Source of the DNA: CAYUJH01 sp964394585
GTDB taxonomy: Bacteria > Bacteroidota > Bacteroidia > Cytophagales > Flammeovirgaceae
Length of the DNA stretch: 19,812 bases
Direction of reading: 5' to 3'
NCBI GenBank assembly: GCA_964394585.1
Contig: CAYMYI010000076.1
Span: 1-19,812, forward strand
Both the position numbers and the translations under genes were made by a program. Below the pieces are notes generated by a model. It had not been told where the DNA came from, searched no databases, and worked only from the letters and a program-made list of their open reading frames with translations. Shown here in pieces: positions 1 to 6,727 of this stretch; position 1 is the first letter of the stretch, and each line of letters opens with the position of its first letter.

Positions 1-17
1 GCAGGTTTATGGAACTT

Positions 18-332
18 TCAATTAACTGCTTGATTTTCAATGACAACAAGTCTAAAGAATGCAGCTTGCGGTTTTATTTGAATAATGTCAAACAATGCTA
101 AGAGGGCAAATATGACAGGTATTATGGTTAGTAGATAGCTAATACGGAATGCTTCCTTGTTTTTAGTGAGTTTGTACAGAATTTTAGCATAGTAAACCCC
201 TACAATGATATGTATAAGTTTTCTTGAAAGATGATAGACGAAATCACTAAAAAGAACTTCCGACGGGATACGGTAAAAAGTTAGTAATAACGATAAAATC
301 AGGAAGGATACAAATATGTGCTTGGTTTTCAT
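18..332 (-). CDS. small hydrophobic membrane protein, function unknown
   Basis: A 104-residue protein that I do not recognise. It has three hydrophobic stretches that look like membrane helices, at about residues 5-20, 37-54 and 64-83. Between the first two is a short polar loop, and between the last two a basic loop with several lysines, which suggests the inner membrane. The ATG at 330-332 is the natural start because the first helix begins right after a short basic MKTK leader. The gene stands alone: what lies beyond the left edge is not visible, and the next gene on this strand ends about 320 bases upstream of this start. The DNA here is visibly richer in A and T than the signalling and surface genes further right. 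A chance open frame cannot be excluded, but the clean membrane pattern favours a real gene. Confidence 0.55.
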   Translation of the reverse strand: MKTKHIFVSFLILSLLLTFYRIPSEVLFSDFVYHLSRKLIHIIVGVYYAKILYKLTKNKEAFRISYLLTIIPVIFALLALFDIIQIKPQAAFFRLVVIENQAVN

Positions 333-654
333 GAAAGTAGCTCAACTACGTCTTGGTTTCACTTCCAAATCAGATTCTTCTAATTTGTTTACAGTATAAG
401 AGCGATTTTAAGATACCATGTGTAATAGTCAGCTTCCCCCACACAAGCTTTGCATTTATACTCTGATTAGCAAACAGCATTACTCTCATTATAATAAATA
501 TTCGCTGACTTGAATATTTAAGCGTTTTATACTTTCTGTAATTATATCTCTATTAGTAGTAATAAGATAGTGAAATATACATGTAATTCATCACAAAAAA
601 AGCCATCGGTGTTGACAACCCATGGCTTTTCCAAGGCAGTAATGCACGACCTTC
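333..654. other. AT-rich intergenic stretch without a supported gene
   Basis: These 322 bases hold the terminator of the minus-strand gene to the right (595-630) and otherwise no feature that I can support. No tRNA-like fold, repeat or convincing TAnnTTTG promoter was found. A 70-codon plus-strand frame starting at 570 runs through the terminator and into the antisense of the thioredoxin gene, so I do not call it. Confidence 0.5.
595..630 (-). terminator. intrinsic terminator of the thioredoxin-fold gene
   Basis: The arms at 598-606 and 622-630 pair perfectly over nine bases (AAAAGCCAT with ATGGCTTTT). Two further G-C pairs lie inside after one C-C mismatch. Read on the minus strand, the hairpin ends in a run of seven T (601-595). 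It lies 25 bases beyond the stop of the minus-strand gene ending at 655 and so probably ends the permease-thioredoxin transcript. Confidence 0.8.
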
Positions 655-1209
655 TTACCGATTCTCAAAAGGCGATTGATAATTCTTTTGAAAATCATCC
701 CAAGAGGTTTTCGTGTGGTGATCTTCGGCAAAATACGTTAAAATCGGAGCAAGGTTCTCTGGCTTCTGGTAGCCAGGTATAGGCTGTATCATACGCATTT
801 GCTCATCGAGAAACACCACCGTAGGAAAACTTAACTTTCCATTGAGCAATGCTGCGGCTAGCTCGTGGTAGCCTTTTCTGCCCTGCGCCACAAACTTAAA
901 CGTATTGCCTTGAAACTCTACCGATTCGCGTTGTTCTGCATTGAATTTTACGGCATGGTAATTCTCAGAAATGTATTGGGCAATGTACGGATCGCTAAAG
1001 GTGTTTTTATCCATTACTTTGCACCAGCCGCACCAATCGGTGTACACATCAATAAAAAACTTCTTAGGTTGTGTTTTATTTAGTTCTACGGCTTCTTCGA
1101 ACGTGAGCCATTCTATTTTAGCAGGTTTTTCTTTTTCGATAAAAGCTGTATTTGCCATTCCTATCATTACAAAAAGAAGGGCAAAAGCGGAGCGCTTTAG
1201 TGTTTTCAT
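655..1209 (-). CDS. secreted thioredoxin-fold protein (thioredoxin_7/DUF255-like)
   Basis: A 184-residue protein with an N-terminal signal peptide: MKTLKR, a hydrophobic core at about residues 8-18, and likely cleavage after ANTA near residue 22. A thioredoxin fold follows. The active site CGWC is at residues 60-63 in the context YTDWCGWCK, and the cis-proline of the fold is at P129 (SFPT). The family contains periplasmic or surface thiol oxidoreductases and disulfide-handling proteins of Bacteroidota; the exact substrate cannot be read from the sequence. After the CGWC helix an extended KFN-AEQ segment matches thioredoxin_7-type proteins, where the modified fold carries an insertion (QGRKGYHEL) before the cis-proline strand. 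It lies 103 bases downstream of the ABC permease on the same strand with no terminator between, so co-transcription is possible. A hairpin terminator follows the stop. Confidence 0.88.
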   Translation of the reverse strand: MKTLKRSAFALLFVMIGMANTAFIEKEKPAKIEWLTFEEAVELNKTQPKKFFIDVYTDWCGWCKVMDKNTFSDPYIAQYISENYHAVKFNAEQRESVEFQGNTFKFVAQGRKGYHELAAALLNGKLSFPTVVFLDEQMRMIQPIPGYQKPENLAPILTYFAEDHHTKTSWDDFQKNYQSPFENR

Positions 1210-1312
1210 ACAAAGAATATCAATAGTTTTATAAAAAAGATGCTTTAGTTATTAACAGGATTTTTCCAAAAGCAGTTTGTCTGGCTACCGACAAAAGTAA
1301 CCAAATTGCCGA

Positions 1313-2686
1313 TTATCCTTCTGCCAAAACAGCCGCTAAATTGGTGCGGTAGGCTTGCAACGCAGGGATGAAGGCGGTAAACACCCCAAGCCCTAACGAA
1401 GCTACCAACACATAGATTTCTTCCCAAAGAAAGGTAAATCCGCTCACACCTACGTGTCCTGAAGTTTCCCATACAGTCCCGACTACCTGCAACGTAACAT
1501 GCCCTAGCATAATCCCTACTACTGCACTCAGGGCAGTAACCAACGTACTTTCTAAAATGACAAGCAGAAATAACCGCCCTTTCGACGCACCCATTGCACG
1601 CATTACTGCCAAATCGTATCGGCGTTCTTTAAGCGCATTATACAAAGCAATGAAAATACTCAATGCTGCAATAAATACCATTAGGTAGGCAAAGGCGCGC
1701 AGCATATCGAACCCAATCCCGATTAGGTTAAAAAGGCGATTCACCTCGTATGCCGGCGATGCTGACTGCATCGAAGTATTCTGATTAATAAACCGAGGGA
1801 ACGACAAAATGCCCATAGGGGAAGTAAATTTCACGAGCATCGAAGTGATTTCGCTATTGGCGTCTCCTTCGGGAAGGCCGGTATCTTTATCGGTTTGCCG
1901 CGTTTGTAACATTTTTTGTTGAGCTTCTTGCGAACTGAGCTTTTGGGCTGTATCTGTGTGTGTCGGTTCATGCCCATGCGCTGTAGCATGGTGCGCACCG
2001 TGCGTGGTAGTGTCGGCGGTAGAAGGTTGGCTTTCGGCTTTAGGAGGCACAGTAGTTTCTGGTTCCTCGTGCGCGTGGGCTTCCCATATACTTTCCACAT
2101 TGGTAAGAATGAGCCGATCGAGCACGGTTTGGCTTCGGGCAAGCACCCCTACTACTCGGTAGGCGTGTTCGGCGTGTTCGTCGCCTACGGCATCGCCCAT
2201 GCCATGAGCTCCGAAAAACGTATCACCCACCGATAGCTGAAGTTCACTTGCCACATTAGCGCCTATGGTAACCTCAAAATCGGTTTCCCACAGTGCGCCA
2301 GCTTGCAAATTGGCATTGTATAACTCAGCATACCGATGGTTGGTGCCTATAATACGAAACCCCCGATAGCTATCGCCCAGCGCCAGAGGTATGGCATATT
2401 TTACCATTGGATTTTGGGCAAGCTGTTGCGCTTCTTCTAAAGGGATGTTGCCCGTGGGGTAATCGATATGAAAAATACTTGACAGAATGAGCTGCAAAGG
2501 GCTGCCCTTTGCCCCTACTACTAAATCGATTCCTTTAGCATTGGTGCTAAGTTGCCGTTCAATTTGTGTGCTTACCAACAACAAAAGAACGATGATAGCC
2601 ACACCCAACGAAAGAATCAGCATATTAAGCAGTGTATTTAGCGGCCGCGCCACCAAGTATTGGAAACTAATTTTGAACAGATTCAT
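1313..2686 (-). CDS. FtsX/MacB-type ABC transporter permease with His-rich loop
   Basis: A 457-residue inner membrane permease of the FtsX/MacB (SalY, COG0577) superfamily. The architecture is typical: one membrane helix near the N-terminus (about 18-40), a large extracytoplasmic domain (about 41-325), then three C-terminal helices (about 326-350, 372-397 and 423-445). The FtsX-type cytoplasmic loop LKERRYDLAVMRAMGASKGR joins the first two of these. The motif VGAKGSPLQLILSS followed by HIDYPTGNIP and ALGDSYRG marks a widespread subfamily of lone-domain permeases. From memory, such permeases sit in ABC operons, some of them linked to zinc (Zrg-like); that link is an inference. Residues 203-246 form a low-complexity insert with many histidines (H204, 206, 229, 232, 233, 237, 239, 243). 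No ATPase gene is next to it: upstream is an opposite-strand gene and downstream the thioredoxin gene. Confidence 0.9.
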   Translation of the reverse strand: MNLFKISFQYLVARPLNTLLNMLILSLGVAIIVLLLLVSTQIERQLSTNAKGIDLVVGAKGSPLQLILSSIFHIDYPTGNIPLEEAQQLAQNPMVKYAIPLALGDSYRGFRIIGTNHRYAELYNANLQAGALWETDFEVTIGANVASELQLSVGDTFFGAHGMGDAVGDEHAEHAYRVVGVLARSQTVLDRLILTNVESIWEAHAHEEPETTVPPKAESQPSTADTTTHGAHHATAHGHEPTHTDTAQKLSSQEAQQKMLQTRQTDKDTGLPEGDANSEITSMLVKFTSPMGILSFPRFINQNTSMQSASPAYEVNRLFNLIGIGFDMLRAFAYLMVFIAALSIFIALYNALKERRYDLAVMRAMGASKGRLFLLVILESTLVTALSAVVGIMLGHVTLQVVGTVWETSGHVGVSGFTFLWEEIYVLVASLGLGVFTAFIPALQAYRTNLAAVLAEG

Positions 2687-2812
2687 TTCAGATAGATAGC
2701 CTTAAACATTCAGAAACTTAAAAATATCATTTGTACTTCAACTCACATTCTGTTAATTCGTTTTTTTAAAAGTCTAAAGACAAAACTCTTCTTTCTAAAA
2801 CATTGAAAAGCC

Positions 2813-3166
2813 ATGAGCAAACCTAGAGTTGTAAAAGATTACGAAAAGTTGCCCGACAACATCAAAGAGCAATTAAAATTGGTCTATCCGAAAGGGTTTA
2901 CAGAACACCTAGTAAGTTTTGTAAATAAAGAAGGTGAAAAGAAACTCGGACTCCCTTTTGAAACCGACGATTACTACTATCTTATTCGCATGTCGGTAAA
3001 TAAGGCAGTAAGCATTATTGAAGACGACGACGATTATGATGATGATGGGAACCTGAAAGATTTCATCAAAGAAGAGTACGAAGAGAAATACAGCGATGTA
3101 GATTACCTCGACTCTAATGTGAACGATGATAACGACTTTGTGAACGACGATAACGACTTCGATTAA
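2813..3166 (+). CDS. small acidic protein, Bacteroidota-conserved hypothetical
   Basis: A 117-residue soluble protein with no signal peptide or membrane helix. The first half (MSKPRVVKDYEKLP to about residue 65) is a mixed globular-looking region containing YPKGFTEHL and LPFETDDYYYLIRMS. The second half is extremely acidic, with an EDDDDYDDDG run near residues 71-80 and a tail of DDND. I remember very similar proteins as common hypothetical genes across Bacteroidota, sometimes mislabelled as DNA primase, but I know of no proven function. A cytoplasmic binding partner, nucleic acid mimic or metal buffer are all possible roles for such an acidic tail; none is shown. The last residues are two copies of VNDDNDF from a 21-base tandem repeat. 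The gene is divergent from the permease gene (126-base gap) and is followed by a hairpin. Confidence 0.85.
   Translation: MSKPRVVKDYEKLPDNIKEQLKLVYPKGFTEHLVSFVNKEGEKKLGLPFETDDYYYLIRMSVNKAVSIIEDDDDYDDDGNLKDFIKEEYEEKYSDVDYLDSNVNDDNDFVNDDNDFD
3119..3160 (+). repeat. 21-base in-frame tandem duplication in the acidic gene
   Basis: Two adjacent 21-base copies (3119-3139 and 3140-3160) differ only at two third codon positions (T/C). Each encodes VNDDNDF (residues 103-109 and 110-116). The near identity points to a recent duplication or slippage event that lengthened the acidic tail without shifting the frame. Confidence 0.9.
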
Positions 3167-3199
3167 TCCTTTTCCTTACTAAAAAAACTTAGAGCGTAC

Positions 3200-3236
3200 A
3201 CAAAGGCTGTTTTCCACATGAACAAACAGCTTTTGT
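3200..3236 (+). terminator. hairpin downstream of the acidic protein gene
   Basis: Arms at 3200-3212 and 3224-3236 pair over 13 bases with a single G-T pair (3205/3231) around an 11-base loop. The four T of 3231-3234 fall inside the 3' arm and no longer T run follows. It is likely a terminator or 3'-end stabiliser of the gene ending at 3166. Confidence 0.65.
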
Positions 3237-3381
3237 GCTGATGCATTGGCATCTAATCGCTTTGTAAGAGTTTTCCGAGGGCAAGTTAGCGCTACAGTAG
3301 GTTCAGATTAAAATTTGTACTAATTTAAGGAAAAATTAAACTTTACTAATATTCCATTCGCAGTCTCTAATACTCCAAAGC

Positions 3382-3786
3382 ATGAAAAGTTCCAAGGTCG
3401 CCATCCTTTGTGTGGATGACGAAAAAATCATTCTCGATAGTTTAAAGCATGAGCTATACAGCCATTTTGGAAATGCTTTTTACTACGAAGTTGCCGAGTC
3501 GGGCGAAGAAGCGCTAGAAATTCTTGAAGAACTGATAGAGGCTGGCTACACTGTTCCGTTAGTAATTTCCGATTGCATCATGAAGCCCGGTATGCCCGGC
3601 GATGAGCTACTCAATACCATTCGGCAACGCTACAACGATATTATGTGCGTGATGCTCACCGGGCAAACGCACCCCCAGTTTTGGCAAGAACAACACCGGC
3701 AAGTAGCCGTTGACCAACTCGTAGCCAAACCTTGGGAAGCTACTGAGCTAATGGAAATTGTACGAGTAGCCACCCAAAAAGTATAG
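3382..3786 (+). CDS. stand-alone response regulator receiver domain protein
   Basis: A 134-residue single-domain response regulator (CheY-like). The acidic pair is D12-D13 in ILCVDDE, the phospho-acceptor is D64 in VISDCIM, the switch threonine is T93 in MLTGQ, and the conserved lysine is K116 in AKPW. There is no output domain, so it probably works as a phosphate carrier or by protein contact. Its N-terminal part is clearly related to the receivers of the next two genes (shared ESGEEALEI..EEL pattern). Two oddities stand out. The loop after D64 is one residue longer than in the neighbours, and the position three before K116, usually Tyr or Phe, is L113. The gap to the next gene is 251 bases with no terminator seen; it may or may not be co-transcribed. 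The REC-kinase at 5375 is an obvious candidate phospho-donor (inference). Confidence 0.92.
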   Translation: MKSSKVAILCVDDEKIILDSLKHELYSHFGNAFYYEVAESGEEALEILEELIEAGYTVPLVISDCIMKPGMPGDELLNTIRQRYNDIMCVMLTGQTHPQFWQEQHRQVAVDQLVAKPWEATELMEIVRVATQKV

Positions 3787-4037
3787 GGTTAGCTATGCCC
3801 ACATTCTTTTTTTTATCCTATTTTTTAAAAAATGCTGAGTAGCGCCATCCTCCTATGCCACAAGCTACTCGGATAACTACAAAGCTCCACTGACCTTAAG
3901 AACCGTACACACCAGACAGAAGTGGCAAGCTCGGTACATCTTACGTAGCTAAGATACTTTTTTAAAGCGTTTTGCAGATGCTTCTACCAATTACGACCTT
4001 CGTTACGTTATAAACTTGAACTATTTTACTCATCATC

Positions 4038-5357
4038 ATGGAAAGAAATGCAGCTATCATTTGTGTAGACGATGAGCCAATGATTCTGAACAGCTTGCGA
4101 ATTGAACTGCGCGATGCATTTGGCGATTACTACATGATCGAAGTTGCCGAAAGCGGTGAAGATGCCCTTGAAATTATGGAAGAACTCACGGAAGAAGGGT
4201 TTGAGATTCCGGTAGTTATTTCCGATTACATTATGCCTGAAATGAAGGGCGATACCGTACTCATTGAAATACACCGCATGCTCCCAAACACGCATACCAT
4301 TATGCTCACGGGGCAATCGGGGCTTGAGGGGGTAACCAATGCGGTAAATAAAGCCAACTTATACCGCTACCTTACCAAACCGTGGTCGCCCGAAGACTTA
4401 AAAATGACGGTAGAACAAGCCATAGTGAGCTTCTACCAGGCGCAACAGCTTGAGCAAACTAACCGAGAACTCGTTCAGCTAAATGCCTCGTTAGAAGAAA
4501 AGGTGGAAAAACGCACCCAAGAACTTCGCCTCTCTAACGAACACCTTGCGCGAGCATCCGAAGAACTCAGCCGCAAAAATCAAATTATCGAAGAAAAAAA
4601 CCAGAATATTGAAGCGAGTTTAAACTACGCCAAACGCCTGCAAATGGCTACATTTCCGTCTTCGCAAATCTTACACAGTAAACTCCCGGATAGCTTTATA
4701 TTTTATCGACCTCGCGATGTAGTAAGTGGCGATTTTTATTGGTTCGATTCCCTAGATGAGCACATCGTAATCGTAGCCGCCGATTGCACCGGCCATGGGA
4801 TTCCCGGAGCTTTTATAAGTACCATCGGTGTAGTATTGCTCAATAAAATTGTTACCACTGAGAAAGAAATTTCGCCCAAAGCCATTTTAGAGCAAATGGA
4901 TGTATTTGTGCAACAAACCTTCCGGCACCGACAGGAAGGCAATGTGGCCGATGGCATGGATATGGCCGTTTGTACGCTCAACCTCAACACGTTACAATTA
5001 CGCTATGCGGGCGCCAAAAACCCCTTAGTATTGGTAAAAAATGGCGAGCTTGTAGTTACCAAAGGAAATCGAAATGCGATTGGTGGAGGATACAAACGTC
5101 CTGAGCCTTTCGTAGAACACGAATTTACTTTACAAAAAGGTGATCAGATTTATGTATATTCTGATGGTATGCAAGACCAGTTCGGAGGGGATCATGGCAG
5201 AAAAATGATGGCTAGCCACTTCCGCAGTATGCTTTGGCAACTATCGGCACTGCCAGCAAAAGACCAAGAAATAGCACTTGCCAAAAAACTAACCGAATGG
5301 AAAGGAAAAGAAAACCGCCAAATTGACGATATCCTCGTAATTGGGGTAAAAGTGTAA
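4038..5357 (+). CDS. REC domain-PP2C/SpoIIE serine phosphatase (RsbU-like)
   Basis: A 439-residue cytoplasmic protein in three parts. Residues 1-125 are a receiver with D11-D12, phospho-acceptor D63 (VISDYIMPE), T91 (LTGQ), aromatic switch Y111 and K114 (TKPW). Residues about 130-205 form a coiled coil rich in Glu, Gln and Leu ending in SLNYAKRLQ. Residues about 215-439 are a SpoIIE/RsbU-type PP2C metal-dependent Ser/Thr phosphatase with VVSGDFYW (228-235), AADCTGHGIPGAF (247-259, D249), DGMDMAVC (305-312), YSDGMQDQFGG (374-384) and QIDDILVIG (428-436). All metal-binding aspartates are present, so it should be active. In known systems such phosphatases dephosphorylate a STAS anti-sigma antagonist, with receiver phosphorylation as the switch; the target here is unknown. 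The stop lies 17 bases before the next gene, indicating an operon with the REC-kinase. Confidence 0.93.
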   Translation: MERNAAIICVDDEPMILNSLRIELRDAFGDYYMIEVAESGEDALEIMEELTEEGFEIPVVISDYIMPEMKGDTVLIEIHRMLPNTHTIMLTGQSGLEGVTNAVNKANLYRYLTKPWSPEDLKMTVEQAIVSFYQAQQLEQTNRELVQLNASLEEKVEKRTQELRLSNEHLARASEELSRKNQIIEEKNQNIEASLNYAKRLQMATFPSSQILHSKLPDSFIFYRPRDVVSGDFYWFDSLDEHIVIVAADCTGHGIPGAFISTIGVVLLNKIVTTEKEISPKAILEQMDVFVQQTFRHRQEGNVADGMDMAVCTLNLNTLQLRYAGAKNPLVLVKNGELVVTKGNRNAIGGGYKRPEPFVEHEFTLQKGDQIYVYSDGMQDQFGGDHGRKMMASHFRSMLWQLSALPAKDQEIALAKKLTEWKGKENRQIDDILVIGVKV

Positions 5358-5374
5358 AAGTTCAAATAGTATTT

Positions 5375-6559
5375 ATGAAAAAACCGATAATTATTTGCAC
5401 CGATGACGAACCTCTTGTTTTGCAAGCAATGCGAAACGAATTATACGACTCGTTCGGAAACGACTATCTCATAGAAACTTGCGAAACAGGAGGTGATACA
5501 CTGCAACTGATTGACGAACTAAAGCAAGCCGAAGAGGATATCCCCTTAGTGATTGTCGATTACCTCCTTACTGATATGCGTGGCGACGAGCTTCTCAGAC
5601 GCATACAAGAAAAGCTGCCTTCAACCCAAAAAATTATGCTTACTGGTGTTGGCAATGAACATGAAGTAGCAAAAGCCATCCAAGCCGTACATTTGTATGG
5701 CTATATTAGCAAACCCTGGGAACACTTGGCACTTATGTTTACTGCCAAAGGAGCTATTGAAACCTATCAGTTAGAAAAAAAGAACCGCCAACAGAACCAT
5801 CAGCTCAAAGAACTAAACGCCAACCTTGAGCAAAAAATAGCCGAACGCACCCAAAAGTTAGAAGATTTGGTAGCGCTCCGCGATAAAATCCTGTCGATTG
5901 TAGGGCACGATTTGCGCAGCCCGCTCGCTTCCCTGCAAAGTACGCTGTTGCTAATCAACCGCGATATGGTCAGCGAGGAAGAACGCAAAGAACTGCTGCA
6001 AGATCTCAGCATCAGGATGAGCGGTACGCTTTCCCTCATCGAGAACCTGTTCAACTGGGCAAGCCAACAAATGGGAGGGATTCGTACAAAAGCTACGCAC
6101 TTTCCGTTTGTAGAGGTAGTACAGCAGGTAATCAAAACGTTGGGGGCTATTGCAAAAGACAAGCATATTTCAATCCTCTACGACGTAGATGAAACACTAC
6201 AAGTTTGGGCAGATCGGGCGCAAATTCAGTTAGTATTACGCAACCTTGTTTCGAATGCTATAAAATTCACGAATATAGGAGGCAGTATTTCTATTCGTAC
6301 CCAAACGAAGTCTACGTTTTTAGAGGTAAGCGTTACCGACGACGGCATCGGGATACCGCCCTCAATCCTCAACGATTTATTTTCAGCGCAAAAGGTAGTA
6401 TCGCGCAAAGGGACGGCAAAAGAACCTGGTACAGGCTTAGGTTTAATGCTGTGCCATGAGTTTGTACGCTTGAATGGCGGCACTATCAGTGCCCAAAGCC
6501 ACGAAGGTAAAGGAGCAACTTTTATCTTTACCATCCCTCTGAACGCTCAAGCCGAATAA
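5375..6559 (+). CDS. REC-histidine kinase hybrid without a sensor domain
   Basis: A 394-residue protein with an N-terminal receiver (1-125: D10-D11, phospho-acceptor D62 in VIVDYLL, T90 in MLTG, Y110, K113 in SKPW) and a coiled coil at about 130-168 that includes NLEQKIAERTQKLE, much like the linker of the phosphatase upstream. A HisKA domain follows with phospho-histidine H178 (IVGHDLRSPLASL), then a HATPase_c domain with the N box around N290/N294 (RNLVSNAIKF), G1 DDGIGIP (322-328) and G2 GTGLGL (352-357). All catalytic motifs are intact. There is no membrane helix, PAS, GAF or periplasmic domain, so its input appears to be phosphorylation of its own receiver by another kinase or another cytoplasmic contact. 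Its receiver, the upstream REC-phosphatase and the stand-alone REC are plausible phospho-partners by proximity. ATG at 5375 follows the previous stop by 17 bases. Confidence 0.93.
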   Translation: MKKPIIICTDDEPLVLQAMRNELYDSFGNDYLIETCETGGDTLQLIDELKQAEEDIPLVIVDYLLTDMRGDELLRRIQEKLPSTQKIMLTGVGNEHEVAKAIQAVHLYGYISKPWEHLALMFTAKGAIETYQLEKKNRQQNHQLKELNANLEQKIAERTQKLEDLVALRDKILSIVGHDLRSPLASLQSTLLLINRDMVSEEERKELLQDLSIRMSGTLSLIENLFNWASQQMGGIRTKATHFPFVEVVQQVIKTLGAIAKDKHISILYDVDETLQVWADRAQIQLVLRNLVSNAIKFTNIGGSISIRTQTKSTFLEVSVTDDGIGIPPSILNDLFSAQKVVSRKGTAKEPGTGLGLMLCHEFVRLNGGTISAQSHEGKGATFIFTIPLNAQAE

Positions 6560-6622
6560 GCCCCCTTTGATTTTACAATTGCCAAATCTTCTAAAGAAAT
6601 ATCCAGCAAAATAGTGGAAAGG

Positions 6623-6652
6623 TTGCCTTGCCCACCAAATGGCGTATTTTTG
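6623..6652 (+). promoter_or_regulatory. Bacteroidota-type promoter for lpd (TTG-N19-TATTTTTG)
   Basis: TATTTTTG at 6645-6652 matches the Bacteroidota -7 box TAnnTTTG exactly. A TTG at 6623-6625 is 19 bases upstream, as expected for the -33 box. Transcription would start near 6659, giving a leader of about 70 bases to the ATG at 6728. This supports 6728 as the start over the in-frame ATG at 6614, which lies upstream of the promoter. Confidence 0.65.
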
Positions 6653-6727
6653 TGGTATCGTAAAATGCGAACAAGGCATGCAACCGCCTTGTACATACTC
6701 ATCACCAACTTTAACTCATACCCGAAT

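Noticed and set aside
570..782. 70-codon plus-strand open frame
   Set aside because: It runs through a clear minus-strand terminator hairpin and the antisense of the thioredoxin-fold gene; it has no domain, membrane or signal feature.
1916..2236. 106-codon plus-strand frame opposite the permease
   Set aside because: It is antisense to the conserved permease and its hydrophobic look is explained by the opposite strand's codon pattern.
3820..3833. Palindrome of six T and six A flanked by A and T after the stand-alone receiver gene
   Set aside because: It has no loop or G-C core, so a terminator or operator role cannot be supported; it is expected in AT-rich spacers.
6614..6727. Upstream in-frame start for dihydrolipoamide dehydrogenase
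   Set aside because: The extra 38 residues are not family-like and the segment holds a good promoter with its -7 box at 6645-6652; the start at 6728 fits the known N-terminus.
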